A DNA stretch of 64,000 nucleotides from Pontibacter silvestris. Its GTDB lineage: Bacteria > Bacteroidota > Bacteroidia > Cytophagales > Hymenobacteraceae. Under the pieces are notes generated by a model, which was given only the letters and a program-made list of their open reading frames with translations, was not told the DNA's origin and ran no database searches. The translations under genes and the position numbers were made by a program. This document shows positions 52,300 to 63,504 of this stretch, in pieces; within the stretch, counting starts at the first letter, position 1, and each line of letters starts with the position of its first letter. Location: contig NZ_JAJJWI010000005.1 of assembly GCF_020907275.1 (NCBI RefSeq), positions 62,001 through 126,000 on the forward strand. Reading direction: 5' to 3'.

Positions 52300-55200
52300 T
52301 TACATATTTCTGCGGTACTGACCACCAACTTCAAATAAGGCATTCGTAATTTGACCAAGGGAGCAGATTTTTACCGTTTCCATCAGTTCCTCAAAGATGT
52401 TCCCGTTGTTGATGGCTACTTGTTGCAGGCGCTTCAGTTGTTCTTCAGACTTATCTGCATTACCTTTCTGTAATGCCTGAACCATATGAATCTGGTATTT
52501 CTTCTCTTCTTCTGTAGCACGAATTACCTCTGTCGGAACAACAGTAGGAGAGCCCTTAGATGAAAGGAAGGTATTTACGCCTATGATCGGGTATTTACCT
52601 GAGTGCTTTAGTGTCTCATAGTAAAGGCTTTCTTCCTGAATTTTGCCACGCTGATACATGGTTTCCATAGCACCTAAAACACCTCCTCGTTCAGTAATAC
52701 GATCAAACTCCATCAGTACAGCCTCTTCAACAAGGTCTGTCAGCTCTTCTATAATAAAAGAGCCCTGCAACGGGTTCTCGTTTTTCGATAGGCCTAACTC
52801 ACGGTTGATTATCAATTGAATCGCCATGGCGCGTCGTACAGAGGCCTCGGTAGGAGTGGTGATAGCCTCATCGTAGGCATTGGTGTGCAGGGAATTACAG
52901 TTGTCATAAATAGCGTAAAGAGCCTGCAACGTAGTACGAATATCATTAAAGTCTATTTCCTGTGCGTGCAAAGAGCGGCCGGATGTCTGAATATGATATT
53001 TCAACATTTGGGAACGTGCATCTGCACCGTACTTTTGCTTCATAGCTTTGGCCCAGATGCGACGTGCCACACGGCCAATTACGGCATATTCTGGGTCAAT
53101 ACCATTTGAGAAAAAGAAGCTCAGATTCGAAGCAAACTTATTAATGTTCATGCCCCGGCTTATGTAGTATTCTACAAAGGTAAAGCCATTTGCCAGCGTA
53201 AAGGCCAACTGTGAGATAGGGTTGGCACCAGCCTCAGCAATATGATAGCCAGAGATAGATACAGAATAGAAGTTACGTACGCTATGGTCTATGAAGTACT
53301 GTTGTACGTCACCCATTAAACGTAAGGAGAACTCTGTTGAGAATATACAGGTGTTCTGTGCCTGATCCTCTTTCAGAATGTCTGCCTGCACAGTACCGCG
53401 CACAGCTGCCAGTGTACGTTCTTTTATTTGGGCATATACATCAGCAGGCAAAACAAGGTCGCCGGTAACGCCTAATAACATTAATCCTAAACCATTGTTA
53501 CCCTCAGGCAATGCACCCTGGTACTGTGGGCGGATTACTCCTTTTTCTTTATATATAGCTTCTATTTTAGCCTTTATTTCTTCCTCCAAGCCATGCTCCT
53601 TAATATATAGTTCGCATTGCTGGTCTATAGCTGCAATCATAAAGAAAGCAGTGAGTATAGCTGCAGGACCATTGATGGTCATGGAAACCGAAGTCATGGG
53701 ATCTGCTAAGTTGAAGCCTGAGTAAAGCTTTTTGGCATTGTCGAGGCAGCAGACGCTTACACCGGAGTTACCAATCTTACCATAAATGTCTGGTCGGTAG
53801 TCAGGGTCCTCTCCGTAAAGCGTAACAGAGTCAAAAGCCGTGGACAAGCGCTTGGCAGGCATACCCAAGCTTACGTAGTGGAAGCGACGGTTGGTACGTT
53901 CCGGGCCGCCTTCACCGGCAAACATACGGGTAGGGTCTTCTCCTTCTCTTTTAAAAGGGAACACGCCTGCTGTGTAGGGGAACTCCCCCGGAACATTCTC
54001 CTGCAGGTTCCATTTCAGCAGATCACCCCATGCTTCATAGCGTGGTAAAGAAATCTTAGGTATCTGTAGCTGCGACAGAGACGTTGTATGTGTCTTTATT
54101 TTAATCTCTTTATCACGGACTTTAAAGATGTAGAACTCATTCTTATATGCCTGTACTTTCTCTTTCCAGTTCTCCAGTATCTTCTTATTCTGCCCATCCA
54201 GGTTCAGTTCTACCTCGGCATAAGCTTCCTCCAACTGCTTAACCAGGCGATCTTTATCTTCTATTTCCAGCCCCTGTACAGCCTCAATCGATTTACGAAT
54301 ACTATATAACTTCTGAGCGATCTCTGCTTGTTCTTTGCTCCATTTGTCGTAGCTGCGAATGGTTTCGGAGATTTCAGAAAGGTAGCGTGTTCGGCTTGTA
54401 GGGATAATAAACACCTTCTCAGACATTTCGTTTGTTGCCTGCAGTTTTGATTTGAAGGTAATACCTGTTCTCTCTGTTACTGTAGCCATAATGGCTCTGT
54501 AAAGGTGGTTCATGCCCGGGTCGTTGAACTGGGAGGCAATGGTGCCAAAAACAGGAACTTCCTCGTCGCTTACGTCCCACAAATGGTGATTGCGCTTGTA
54601 TTGTTTTTTTACATCACGCAAGGCATCCAGAGCCCCTCGCTTATCGAATTTGTTAAGGGCAATAATATCGGCAAAATCGAGCATGTCGATTTTTTCAAGC
54701 TGCGTGGCGGCTCCAAATTCCGGTGTCATTACATAAAGGCTTACATCAGAATGCTCTGTAATTTCTGTGTCAGACTGGCCTATGCCGGATGTCTCTAATA
54801 TAATCAGGTCAAAAGAGGCAGCTTTTACAATGTCTACCGCATCCTGCACATATTTGCTGAGAGCAAGGTTACTCTGGCGGGTAGCAAGCGAACGCATATA
54901 CACTCTGTCACTAGAGATGGCATTCATGCGTATTCTGTCGCCAAGCAAAGCGCCACCTGTTTTGCGCTTTGAGGGATCAACTGAAATAATTGCTATGTTC
55001 TTATCAGGGAAATCCAGCAGGAAACGCCGCACCAGCTCATCTACTAAAGAGGACTTACCGGCACCGCCTGTGCCAGTTATACCCAGCACAGGAGTAGCTA
55101 CTGTTTGCGCCTGCTCTTTTATCTGCTGCAATATGCTTTTAGTGTCTTCTGGAAAGTTCTCTGCAGCAGATATAAGCCTAGCTATGGCTTTGGGATCTTT

Positions 55201-55686
55201 TTCCTTCAGGTGCTTTGGTTCTCCATTCAGGTTTTTACCTGTCGGAAAATCGCACTTCTGTAGCATATCATTTATCATGCCTTGCAGTCCCATTGCCCGC
55301 CCGTCGTCAGGGGAGTAGATGCGCGAAATTCCATAGGCCTGTAACTCTTCCACCTCATCCGGCAGAATAACACCACCGCCACCTCCAAATATCCTGATGT
55401 GGCCACTGCTGCGCTCCTGTAGCAAGTCGTACATATATTTAAAGTACTCCAGGTGGCCGCCTTGGTAAGAGGTAATGGCAATGGCCTGTGCATCTTCCTG
55501 AATGGCACAATCGACAATTTCCTGTACGGCCCTGTTATGTCCTAGGTGAATTACTTCAGCGCCAGAAGCCTGAATAATACGCCGCATAATATTGATGGAA
55601 GCGTCGTGGCCGTCGAATAGCGAAGCTGCTGTAACGACACGAACATGATTTACAGGCTTATAAGTTTCTATTTGCTGCGTTTGCAT
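52300..55686 (-). CDS. icmF: Fused isobutyryl-CoA mutase (IcmF)
   Basis: An 1128-residue coenzyme-B12 mutase fused with its own G-protein chaperone. It interconverts isobutyryl-CoA and n-butyryl-CoA, and in some homologues acts on other acyl-CoAs. The N-terminal B12-binding domain (about 14-150) has the DGHD motif (Asp25, His27). The GTPase/MeaB domain begins at [12 protein letters not shown] (Walker A, about 203-213), with [19 protein letters not shown] and [13 protein letters not shown]. The mutase TIM barrel fills the second half. All three parts are full length. It probably joins branched-chain amino acid or fatty acid carbon metabolism. Confidence 0.93.
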   Translation of the reverse strand: MQTQQIETYKPVNHVRVVTAASLFDGHDASINIMRRIIQASGAEVIHLGHNRAVQEIVDCAIQEDAQAIAITSYQGGHLEYFKYMYDLLQERSSGHIRIFGGGGGVILPDEVEELQAYGISRIYSPDDGRAMGLQGMINDMLQKCDFPTGKNLNGEPKHLKEKDPKAIARLISAAENFPEDTKSILQQIKEQAQTVATPVLGITGTGGAGKSSLVDELVRRFLLDFPDKNIAIISVDPSKRKTGGALLGDRIRMNAISSDRVYMRSLATRQSNLALSKYVQDAVDIVKAASFDLIILETSGIGQSDTEITEHSDVSLYVMTPEFGAATQLEKIDMLDFADIIALNKFDKRGALDALRDVKKQYKRNHHLWDVSDEEVPVFGTIASQFNDPGMNHLYRAIMATVTERTGITFKSKLQATNEMSEKVFIIPTSRTRYLSEISETIRSYDKWSKEQAEIAQKLYSIRKSIEAVQGLEIEDKDRLVKQLEEAYAEVELNLDGQNKKILENWKEKVQAYKNEFYIFKVRDKEIKIKTHTTSLSQLQIPKISLPRYEAWGDLLKWNLQENVPGEFPYTAGVFPFKREGEDPTRMFAGEGGPERTNRRFHYVSLGMPAKRLSTAFDSVTLYGEDPDYRPDIYGKIGNSGVSVCCLDNAKKLYSGFNLADPMTSVSMTINGPAAILTAFFMIAAIDQQCELYIKEHGLEEEIKAKIEAIYKEKGVIRPQYQGALPEGNNGLGLMLLGVTGDLVLPADVYAQIKERTLAAVRGTVQADILKEDQAQNTCIFSTEFSLRLMGDVQQYFIDHSVRNFYSVSISGYHIAEAGANPISQLAFTLANGFTFVEYYISRGMNINKFASNLSFFFSNGIDPEYAVIGRVARRIWAKAMKQKYGADARSQMLKYHIQTSGRSLHAQEIDFNDIRTTLQALYAIYDNCNSLHTNAYDEAITTPTEASVRRAMAIQLIINRELGLSKNENPLQGSFIIEELTDLVEEAVLMEFDRITERGGVLGAMETMYQRGKIQEESLYYETLKHSGKYPIIGVNTFLSSKGSPTVVPTEVIRATEEEKKYQIHMVQALQKGNADKSEEQLKRLQQVAINNGNIFEELMETVKICSLGQITNALFEVGGQYRRNM

Positions 55687-55860
55687 ATGAATGCGAATAA
55701 TCTTAAACTAACTAACGTTTAAATATACGCAAATAGATTTGGATTGAGTGGATTTTGAATAGAGTAGAGAGTTTAGGTTTTTTTGCTGGCTTAAAATCAT
55801 TGCTGCCTAAAAACGGGAATAAGCTGCTGAACTTATAAACAGCTACAACAGTGTGTATGG

Positions 55861-56583
55861 TTAGCCTAATCCTGTTTCTTTAGCCAGAGAAACTAAATCG
55901 GCCACATTAGATGTGCCCAGCTTTTTCTGAATGTTTCGGCGGTGTGTTGTTACTGTATGCAGGCTTAAGAAAAGCTTATCTGCAATATTTTTTGTACTCA
56001 TCCCTTTACAGATAAGGTTAAGTATTTCCAGCTCTCTCTTTCGTAGACTTTTAAAGAGTAATTTGTTCTTTAGTTTTAAATTTTCACGGAGGGCTTCAAT
56101 TAATTGCTTTTCAGTGTTCATCTGCGGGCTCATGTCTACGTCAACACAAAGCAACTCCTTTACATTGCCCTTGTCGTCTGTATTATATGCCTTCGCCCAG
56201 CCTACGAACCACCTGTAATTGTCCTGGTCTTTATGCTTTGCCCGGAATATGCCGCCGTATTCTGCTCCGGTAAAGTGCTGGTAATGATCTACACTGTCAT
56301 CCGGTACATTTTGATCCTCTGGATGAACAACCTCCTTAAAATATTGTAAGCCACCCATCTTCAGGATGTCACTCAGAGTATATCCTAAGGTTTCTTCGTT
56401 AGTTTTATTGCACCACACTAGGCCTTTCTCTAAATCGGATATATAGATATTGGCAGGTACCTCATGCACCACTCTTTCAAGAAAAGCACATTTTTCCTGA
56501 AGTAAAGCAAGCTCTTTTTCTACATCTTTCAATTTTTGAGATTCATTGTTATCAGGAGAAGCTTTGGTAACCTTTTTAAGCAT
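55861..56583 (-). CDS. PAS-domain LuxR-type transcription regulator
   Basis: A 240-residue regulator with an N-terminal coiled stretch (about 14-42), a PAS domain (about 46-155: NIYISDLEKGLVWCNKTNEETLGY, HKDQDNYRWFVGWAKAYNTDDKG) and a C-terminal LuxR helix-turn-helix (about 178-236: LRKRELEILNLICKGMSTKNIADKLFLSLHTVTTHR). There is no receiver domain, so it probably senses a ligand or redox state directly. It is transcribed leftward, after icmF in position but with its own start; no partner kinase is adjacent. Confidence 0.88.
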   Translation of the reverse strand: MLKKVTKASPDNNESQKLKDVEKELALLQEKCAFLERVVHEVPANIYISDLEKGLVWCNKTNEETLGYTLSDILKMGGLQYFKEVVHPEDQNVPDDSVDHYQHFTGAEYGGIFRAKHKDQDNYRWFVGWAKAYNTDDKGNVKELLCVDVDMSPQMNTEKQLIEALRENLKLKNKLLFKSLRKRELEILNLICKGMSTKNIADKLFLSLHTVTTHRRNIQKKLGTSNVADLVSLAKETGLG

Positions 56584-56810
56584 AAGCAGGAATTTTTATC
56601 AGAGCACAATTATGTGCGAGATGAAGTTTTTAAGCTTTAAACTTTTCGATTTACTTTCTGCAGGAAATGATAGGACTTACTAATATAAAAGTATTGGACA
56701 AAAATCCCAAAAGATAAGGTACAAGATCAATAAAATTTAAAAATAACTGCGTAATACTAAATTGTAGAGGATGTAGCAGGGTAAATCAATTATTTTGATC
56801 AGAATATTCT

Positions 56811-56818
56811 TAACTTTG
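56811..56818 (+). promoter_or_regulatory. Candidate -7 element of lepA
   Basis: TAACTTTG at 56811-56818 matches TAnnTTTG and lies 20 bases before the lepA ATG. No TTG is found at 19-21 bp upstream, so this is a partial match. Confidence 0.4.
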
Positions 56819-56837
56819 TATTCCGTATAACTACTAT

Positions 56838-58622
56838 ATGAAGAATATTCGTAATTTCTGTATCATCGCCCACATAGACCATGGTAAAAGTACCCTGGCA
56901 GACCGTTTGTTAGAGTATACTCAAACGGTAGCGGAGCGAGAGATGCAAAACCAATTGCTGGACAATATGGACCTGGAGCGTGAGCGTGGTATCACTATCA
57001 AGAGTCACGCTATCCAGATGAACTACCATTACAAAGGGGAAGACTATGTACTGAACCTGATTGACACACCAGGCCACGTGGACTTTTCTTATGAAGTATC
57101 CCGTTCTATTGCGGCCTGTGAAGGTGCCTTATTGATTGTTGACTCTTCGCAAGGTATTGAAGCACAAACCATTTCTAACCTATACCTGGCTATTGGTAAT
57201 GACCTGGAGATTATACCTGTGCTGAATAAGATTGACCTGCCACATGCCATGCCTGAGGAAGTGTCTGACCAGATTATTGATTTAATTGGCTGCGATAAGG
57301 AAGATATTATTCATGCTTCCGGTAAAGCAGGTATTGGTATAGAGGATATCTTGAATGCTATATGCGAGCGTATTCCTGCTCCTAAAGGAGATCCGGAAGA
57401 GCCGCTTCAGGCATTGATATTTGACTCCGTGTTTAACTCCTTCAGAGGCATTGAAGTTTATTTCAGGGTCTTTAACGGAACCTTACGCAAAGGTGATAAA
57501 GTGAAGTTCATCAACACAGGCAAAACTTATGAAGCTGATGAAATAGGTGTACTGAAACTAAACCAGGAGAGTCGTACTGAAATGGGTGCGGGTAATGTGG
57601 GGTACCTGATTTCGGGGATAAAGAATGCTAAAGAAGTTAAAGTAGGAGATACCATCACGCACGTTAATCGCCCTGCCAAAGGTATTCAGGGGTTTGAGGA
57701 TGTGAAACCAATGGTGTTTGCCGGTATTTACCCGGTAGAGACGAGCGAATATGAAGAACTGCGTGCCTCTATGGAGAAACTGCAGTTAAATGATGCATCA
57801 CTGGTATGGGAACCAGAGACTTCTGCTGCGCTTGGGTTTGGTTTTCGCTGCGGTTTCTTGGGTATGCTGCACATGGAAATTGTGCAGGAACGGTTGGAGC
57901 GTGAATTCGATATGACAGTTATTACTACTGTGCCATCGGTACAATTTCATGCTTATACCACGAAAGAACAGATGGTGAAAGTAAATGCACCGTCTGAGAT
58001 GCCCGAGCCGAACTACATTGACCATATTGAGGAACCGTTCATTAAAGCCCAGATCATTTCTAAATCTGAGTTTGTTGGGCCAATCATCACCTTATGTATG
58101 GACAAGCGTGGTATTCTGAAAAACCAGACATATCTGACCAGCGATCGGGTGGAGATGACGTTTGAAATGCCATTGGCTGAGATCGTGTTCGACTTCTTTG
58201 ATAAGCTGAAAACTATTTCGCGTGGTTACGCTTCCCTTGATTATGAACTGATTGGCTTCAGGGCTTCTACAATGGTGAAGCTGGATATAATGCTGAACGG
58301 GGAGAAGGTAGATGCACTTTCTGCTATTGTTCACCGCGATAAAGCTTATGACTGGGGCAAGCGCCTGTGCGAGAAGCTACGTGAACTGCTGCCCCGCCAG
58401 ATGTTTGAAATTGCCATTCAGGCTGCTATCGGGCAGAAAATCATTGCTCGTGAAACGGTAAAAGCAATGCGTAAAAACGTGTTGGCCAAGTGCTACGGCG
58501 GTGATATTTCCCGTAAGCGTAAACTACTTGAGAAACAGAAGAAAGGTAAGAAACGCATGCGCCAGGTAGGTAATGTGGAAATTCCACAGGAAGCCTTCTT
58601 AGCCGTGCTTAAACTCGACTAA
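56838..58622 (+). CDS. lepA: Elongation factor 4 (LepA) GTPase
   Basis: A 594-residue ribosome-associated GTPase. G1 is [18 protein letters not shown] (about 10-27), switch regions RGITIKSH, G3 [11 protein letters not shown], and G4 [12 protein letters not shown] are present. The EF-G-like domains and the LepA-specific C-terminal domain ([23 protein letters not shown]) follow. Length is normal. It is thought to aid translocation or ribosome assembly under stress. The hairpin at 58632-58668 ends the gene. Confidence 0.97.
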   Translation: MKNIRNFCIIAHIDHGKSTLADRLLEYTQTVAEREMQNQLLDNMDLERERGITIKSHAIQMNYHYKGEDYVLNLIDTPGHVDFSYEVSRSIAACEGALLIVDSSQGIEAQTISNLYLAIGNDLEIIPVLNKIDLPHAMPEEVSDQIIDLIGCDKEDIIHASGKAGIGIEDILNAICERIPAPKGDPEEPLQALIFDSVFNSFRGIEVYFRVFNGTLRKGDKVKFINTGKTYEADEIGVLKLNQESRTEMGAGNVGYLISGIKNAKEVKVGDTITHVNRPAKGIQGFEDVKPMVFAGIYPVETSEYEELRASMEKLQLNDASLVWEPETSAALGFGFRCGFLGMLHMEIVQERLEREFDMTVITTVPSVQFHAYTTKEQMVKVNAPSEMPEPNYIDHIEEPFIKAQIISKSEFVGPIITLCMDKRGILKNQTYLTSDRVEMTFEMPLAEIVFDFFDKLKTISRGYASLDYELIGFRASTMVKLDIMLNGEKVDALSAIVHRDKAYDWGKRLCEKLRELLPRQMFEIAIQAAIGQKIIARETVKAMRKNVLAKCYGGDISRKRKLLEKQKKGKKRMRQVGNVEIPQEAFLAVLKLD

Positions 58623-58631
58623 ACCTAAGTT

Positions 58632-58668
58632 ACAAGCCCCGAACGTGCCTCTGCGTGTCGGGGCTTGT
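58632..58668 (+). terminator. Terminator after lepA
   Basis: An 11-bp GC-rich perfect stem (58632-58642 with 58658-58668) with a 15-base loop is followed by TGCTTTTAG. Confidence 0.7.
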
Positions 58669-58801
58669 TGCTTTTAGCCAGGCGCAAACTAAAAGCTTTA
58701 TTTAAATATTAAACATTAAGAGAGCTTAAAAATCCTGTATATATCGTCTGGAGGTAAGATACAATCCTTGTTTTAAATTAAACAGTATCCAAAGCTCTAG
58801 C

Positions 58802-58826
58802 ATCCAATATCCAATATCTAACATCT
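58802..58826. repeat. Short imperfect tandem repeats before folD
   Basis: ATCCAATATCCAATATC followed by TAACATC gives three near-repeats of a 7-8 base unit. It lies 18 bases before the folD start. Probably a low-complexity remnant; no function is suggested. Confidence 0.4.
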
Positions 58827-58843
58827 TAATCCATACTTTGAAA

Positions 58844-59725
58844 ATGACCCTGCTTGACGGTAAAAAAACATCCGAAGCCATTCAAGACGAAATTGCTGCC
58901 GAGGTAACTGCATTAAAAGCTGATGGTAGTAAAATTCCACACTTAGCCGCTATACTTGTTGGTAACGATGGAGGCTCTGTGACTTATGTAAACAACAAAG
59001 TATTGGCCTGCGAACGCGTCGGCTTTGTGTCTTCACTTTTCCATTATGAAGACACTATTACGGAAGAAGATCTGCTTAATAAAATTAAGGAACTGAATGA
59101 GGACGAGGAAGTTGATGGGTTCATTGTTCAGTTGCCACTGCCAAAGCACATTGATACAGAAAAAGTGTTGGAGGCAGTTGATCCTAAGAAAGATGTGGAT
59201 GGCTTTCACCCGATAAACGTTGGCCGGATGGTAGCTGGTTTACCTGCTTATTTGCCTGCTACTCCTGCTGGTATCCTGCAGTTGCTACAGCGCTACGAAA
59301 TTGAAACTTTTGGTAAGCATTGTGTGGTGGTAGGTCGCAGCAATATTGTGGGGTCTCCAATGAGTATCTTAATGTCTAAAAATGCCTCTCCAGGTAACTG
59401 TACTGTTACCCTGTGCCATCGCTATACACAGGATTTGGCCTATCATACACGGCAGGCAGATATTGTTATTGTGGCTGTTGGTATACCGGGACTTATAACA
59501 GAGGATATGGTAAAAGAGGGTGCTGTGGTAATTGATGTTGGAACAACCCGCGTTCCTGATGCCAGCCGAAAGTCAGGCTTCCGTTTAAGAGGAGATGTTG
59601 ACTTTGATGCCGTGGCTCCTAAATGCAGCTACATTACGCCAGTACCAGGCGGAGTAGGACCATTGACAATTGCCATGTTACTGAAAAATACCTTGAGTGC
59701 TTCGAAGAAAGAAGTGTATGCTTAG
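58844..59725 (+). CDS. folD: Bifunctional methylenetetrahydrofolate dehydrogenase/cyclohydrolase
   Basis: A 293-residue enzyme of one-carbon metabolism, from ATG 58844 (an in-frame TTG at 58838 would add two residues). It converts 5,10-methylene-THF to 10-formyl-THF in two steps using NADP. Motifs: [14 protein letters not shown] with the catalytic Lys, [29 protein letters not shown] of the nucleotide fold, and [19 protein letters not shown] near the end. Length is normal. Confidence 0.96.
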   Translation: MTLLDGKKTSEAIQDEIAAEVTALKADGSKIPHLAAILVGNDGGSVTYVNNKVLACERVGFVSSLFHYEDTITEEDLLNKIKELNEDEEVDGFIVQLPLPKHIDTEKVLEAVDPKKDVDGFHPINVGRMVAGLPAYLPATPAGILQLLQRYEIETFGKHCVVVGRSNIVGSPMSILMSKNASPGNCTVTLCHRYTQDLAYHTRQADIVIVAVGIPGLITEDMVKEGAVVIDVGTTRVPDASRKSGFRLRGDVDFDAVAPKCSYITPVPGGVGPLTIAMLLKNTLSASKKEVYA

Positions 59726-59748
59726 GTAGTACGAACTTCAACTAAATG

Positions 59749-59782
59749 AAGGGGCTGTCCAGTTTAAACTGTACAGCCCCTT
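59749..59782. terminator. Bidirectional terminator between folD and thrC
   Basis: Arms 59749-59758 and 59773-59782 form a 10-bp GC-rich stem; an inner palindrome (AGTTTAAACT) can add pairs. TTGTTTAT follows on the right and an A-rich flank lies on the left. Confidence 0.75.
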
Positions 59783-59807
59783 TTGTTTATTATAATACTT
59801 GTTGTGA

Positions 59808-61124
59808 CTAAGCACTAACTTCATTTTGCTGCTGAAGCACAGCACTTAGGTCTTTGAAATCATTCTTGATGCTAACCACTTGTTTTGCTCTGTTCTGGAA
59901 AGCTTTCAGCTGTTCAGGCAGATCAATATCACCTCCAGTTACCGCATCAATAGATCCCTTAAATTTAGCCGGGTGAGCTGTTTCTAAGAAGATGCCAGAG
60001 GTTTTTAGTTTTGGAAGATACTGCTTCAGGCTCAGGTAACTAATAGCTCCGTGTGGGTCCAACAGGTATCCCTTCTGTTCGTTTACTTGTTTTATGACAG
60101 CTTTAATTGAGTCGTCATCTGCCCAGAAGCCTTTAACAACATCTTGCATTGCTGTATGTTGCTGCTCAAACATCTCTAGGATGCGAGGAAAATTATTCGG
60201 GCTTCCTACGTCCATGGCGTTGGCAATGGTGGCAACAGATGGTGCAGGAGTATATACACCGGATTCTAAATAATCAGGTACTATTTTATTCATATTGGTA
60301 GCCGCAACAAAGTAGGTTACAGGCAACCCCATTTGCCTGGCCAAAAGTCCTGCTGCCAGGTTGCCAAAGTTGCCGCTCGGTACAGCTATAGTTACTTCTG
60401 TTTGTGTCGGGTGTTGTTTTTTCCACTGGCCCCAGGCATGGAAATAATATACCATTTGTGGTAACCAACGAGCCACATTAATTGAGTTGGCCGAAGATAG
60501 CTGCATTTCTTTAGCCAGTTCTTCATCAGCAAAAGCCTGCTTCACCAATGCCTGGCAATCATCGAACATGCCTTCAACTGCTACGGCTCTTATGTTCTGC
60601 CCCAAAGTGGTAAACTGCATTTCCTGAATATCACTTACGCCTCCTTTCGGGTACAGAATAACCACTTCAATGTTCTCGACACCTAAAAAACCATTGGCAA
60701 CAGCACTACCCGTATCTCCGGAGGTTGCAACCAGCACAGTTACCGGCTTACCTTTTTCAGCAAATGTCTGCAGACAGCGCGACATAAACCGGGCTCCTAT
60801 ATCTTTAAAGGCACAGGTAGGGCCATGGAAAAGCTCCAGTGTATACACCTCATCTTCCACCTTAACCAATGGAATAGAGAAAGTAAACACTTCATCACAA
60901 ATTTCACGAAGAGCTTCCTGCTCAATGTCTGGTGCTGTGTAAGCGCTCAGAACCTGTATGGCAATTTCTGGGAGCGCCATGTCTGGCAAAGCTTCGAAGA
61001 ATGAGGCTGGCAGAACAGGGACCTGCTCTGGAAAGAATAATCCTTTATCCTGCGGTAAACCTTTGATTACCGCCTCTTTAAAAGTTATTTTCGGAGATTG
61101 GCGGTTGGTGCTGTAAAATTTCAT
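59808..61124 (-). CDS. thrC: Threonine synthase
   Basis: A 438-residue PLP enzyme that converts O-phosphohomoserine to threonine. The PLP-binding Lys107 lies in ELFHGPTCAFKDIGARFMSR. Other conserved parts: ATSGDTGSAVANGF, and VPSGNFGNLAAGLLARQMG for phosphate binding. It belongs to the longer class (about 430 residues). Its start overlaps the thrB stop by four bases (61121-61124), so translation is coupled. It is the last gene of the leftward operon. Confidence 0.96.
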   Translation of the reverse strand: MKFYSTNRQSPKITFKEAVIKGLPQDKGLFFPEQVPVLPASFFEALPDMALPEIAIQVLSAYTAPDIEQEALREICDEVFTFSIPLVKVEDEVYTLELFHGPTCAFKDIGARFMSRCLQTFAEKGKPVTVLVATSGDTGSAVANGFLGVENIEVVILYPKGGVSDIQEMQFTTLGQNIRAVAVEGMFDDCQALVKQAFADEELAKEMQLSSANSINVARWLPQMVYYFHAWGQWKKQHPTQTEVTIAVPSGNFGNLAAGLLARQMGLPVTYFVAATNMNKIVPDYLESGVYTPAPSVATIANAMDVGSPNNFPRILEMFEQQHTAMQDVVKGFWADDDSIKAVIKQVNEQKGYLLDPHGAISYLSLKQYLPKLKTSGIFLETAHPAKFKGSIDAVTGGDIDLPEQLKAFQNRAKQVVSIKNDFKDLSAVLQQQNEVSA

Positions 61125-62083
61125 GCTTGAACAGGTTGTAGTATGGGTTGCTCTATAACACGTGCCCCTTGTTCAGGCACTTTTGATACATATGTTTTTA
61201 TTTCGATACCGCTTTCTGCGTAAGTTTGCTGCATCGCAAGTTTTACTTCCTCAGCCTGCTCTGCTGTAGCCGAAAGCGCGAAAATTGAGGGGCCGGAACC
61301 TGATATGCCACAGCCTAAAGCACCAGCAGATAAAGCTGCTTCTTTTGTCTGCTTAAACAGCGGGATCAGGATGGAACGCTCTGGTTCAAAAATTTCATCA
61401 TGAAGGCTGCGCCCAATCAGGCCATAGTCTCCCTTCAGTAAGCCTGCCATCAGGCCAGCCAGGTTACCCCATTGCCGTATTCCTTTTTTCATTGGAATCT
61501 CTTTTTTCAGGATACTTCTGGCCAGTGAGGTTTTTAGCTCAATCTGCGGATAAATAATTGTGCAGTAAAGATCTACAGGAGTACCAAGTGGCACTACATC
61601 CAAAGGATCGTAGTCTCTAATCAGCACAAAGCCTCCTAAAAGGGAAGGAGCTACATTGTCGGCATGGGCAGAACCTGATGCTTTACGTTCTCCCTCCATG
61701 GCGTAAACTACTAATTCCTCCGTGGTAAAAGGCTTTCCTAGTACCTCGTTTACAGCAAAGGCCGCTGCCGCTGAACTGGCTGCACTGCTTCCCATGCCAC
61801 TACCTACAGGCATTCCCTTGTGCAGTTGTAGTTCTAGACCATGCGTAATACCAAGTTCTGTCAGCATTTTCTGAGCCACTACGCCAATAACGTTTTCAGC
61901 AGGGTCTGCAGAAAGGCCTCCAATTCCTTTTATATCTGTTATTCTAATACCAGGAGCGTTGCTTCTTCTAGCCCATACTTCATCTCCTGGGTAATCTAAA
62001 GCAAAGCCCAGTACATCGAAACCACAGCAAACATTGGCTACGGTAGCAGGGGCATAAGCTTTAACAAATTCATTATTAGTCAT
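61121..62083 (-). CDS. thrB: Homoserine kinase
   Basis: A 320-residue GHMP-family kinase that phosphorylates homoserine. ATP-binding motif GMPVGSGMGSSAASSAAAAFAVNE (about 89-112) and the C-terminal GCGISGSGPSIFALS glycine motif are seen, with the N-terminal YAPATVANVCCGFDVLGFAL. Length is normal. It lies between the aspartate kinase (12-base gap) and thrC (4-base overlap). Confidence 0.96.
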   Translation of the reverse strand: MTNNEFVKAYAPATVANVCCGFDVLGFALDYPGDEVWARRSNAPGIRITDIKGIGGLSADPAENVIGVVAQKMLTELGITHGLELQLHKGMPVGSGMGSSAASSAAAAFAVNEVLGKPFTTEELVVYAMEGERKASGSAHADNVAPSLLGGFVLIRDYDPLDVVPLGTPVDLYCTIIYPQIELKTSLARSILKKEIPMKKGIRQWGNLAGLMAGLLKGDYGLIGRSLHDEIFEPERSILIPLFKQTKEAALSAGALGCGISGSGPSIFALSATAEQAEEVKLAMQQTYAESGIEIKTYVSKVPEQGARVIEQPILQPVQA

Positions 62084-62094
62084 GATATTATTAT

Positions 62095-63504
62095 TTATGC
62101 CATTGCAATGGCTGCATTTTTATTTTGAGGTAGAAAGAAGCTGTCATGCAATAAGTTAACTGCCTTGTGCGAGTCATCTGCTTTTACCACGATAGAAATG
62201 TTTCGTTCAGTGGCACCCTGGGCTATAGCTCTGATATTAACATTGTTTTTACCCAGAATAGAGAAAACAGTTCCTGCTATACCTGGTTGCTTGATCATGC
62301 CATTTCCTACCAGTGCCACTATGCTCATAGGAGCCTCCAAAGTGAGAGGGTCCAGATCTACGGAAGCCAGTTCATCTGTAAACTCTGACGTTAATGCCTG
62401 CACTGCTTTTTTTCCGTCACTCTCTGCCAAACCTATTGTGATACTTTGTTCTGATGATGACTGGGTGATAAAGTAGATGTTTATGTTTTCAGTTGCCACT
62501 GCTTTAAACATACGCATGGCAATACCAGGCACACCAATCATGCCGCTGCCGCTTAAGGTAAGCATTGCAATATTATCTATGCAGGAAACGCCTTTTATAA
62601 CATGCTTGCTTGGAGCAGGGTTGTCAGATATTAGAGTGCCTTTATGCGCTGGGTTGAAGGTGTTCTTAAGCACCAGTGGTATCTTTGCAGCAACCAAAGG
62701 AGCAATAGTAGGAGGGTAAAGTACCTTTGCGCCAAAAAAAGCCAGCTCCATAGCTTCCTGGTAACTTAGTTCCTTTATAGAGTAAGCTGATTTTGCCTTT
62801 CTCGGGTCGGTGGTATACATGCCATCTACATCAGACCATATTTCAAGCATTTCGGCCTGCATGGCAGCGGCATAAATAGAGGCACTGTAGTCGGAACCTC
62901 CTCTCCCCAGCACAGTTGCTTTGCCTTTTTCGGATCGGGCAACAAACCCAGGCGCTATAATTAGTTTGGCTTTTGGTAATTGTTCTTTTATCCTGTTGTA
63001 AGACTTTTTCAGGTCTACTTTAGCATTCAGGTAATTTTCATCAGTCAAAATAAAGTCCCGGCTGTCGATCAGCACGTTTGGCAGGTCGTGGTACTGGAAA
63101 GCTACAGAAACTATGGCAGATGAAAGAATCTCACCATAACCTATTACACGAGCCTGAATGCTGTCACTTATCTCATCGAGCAGGTACACGCCTTTGCTCA
63201 TGTCTTCCAGCTCCCGAAGAATCATTTTAATCCTGCCCTTAATGTCGATCTGGAAATTAATAGGAACCAACTGCTCTATGGCATCCATGTGCTTAACCTC
63301 AAGCTGCTGAATTACATCCTGGTAAGACTCATCGTGTGCGGCAGCTTTTTGGAAACAGTTTATCAGCATATCTGTTACCCCGGACATGGCTGATACCACC
63401 ACCAGCATGTTTTTAGGGTAGTTTTTATCTTTCAGGATGGAGGCTATTTTTAGTATAGCATCGGAGTTGGCAACAGATGTGCCACCAAATTTCAAAACCA
63501 GCAT
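62095..63504 (-). CDS. Aspartate kinase (monofunctional, with ACT domains)
   Basis: A 469-residue enzyme that starts the aspartate amino acid family. The kinase part has VLKFGGTSVANSDAILKIA at the N-terminus, VVVSAMSGVTDML and ATVLGRGGSDYSASIYAAAM. Two ACT domains (about 315-465) hold the feedback site. The long variant fused with homoserine dehydrogenase (ThrA) is common in this phylum, but here the frame ends after the ACT domains with no dehydrogenase, so homoserine dehydrogenase must be elsewhere. First gene of the operon with thrB and thrC. Confidence 0.94.
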   Translation of the reverse strand: MLVLKFGGTSVANSDAILKIASILKDKNYPKNMLVVVSAMSGVTDMLINCFQKAAAHDESYQDVIQQLEVKHMDAIEQLVPINFQIDIKGRIKMILRELEDMSKGVYLLDEISDSIQARVIGYGEILSSAIVSVAFQYHDLPNVLIDSRDFILTDENYLNAKVDLKKSYNRIKEQLPKAKLIIAPGFVARSEKGKATVLGRGGSDYSASIYAAAMQAEMLEIWSDVDGMYTTDPRKAKSAYSIKELSYQEAMELAFFGAKVLYPPTIAPLVAAKIPLVLKNTFNPAHKGTLISDNPAPSKHVIKGVSCIDNIAMLTLSGSGMIGVPGIAMRMFKAVATENINIYFITQSSSEQSITIGLAESDGKKAVQALTSEFTDELASVDLDPLTLEAPMSIVALVGNGMIKQPGIAGTVFSILGKNNVNIRAIAQGATERNISIVVKADDSHKAVNLLHDSFFLPQNKNAAIAMA

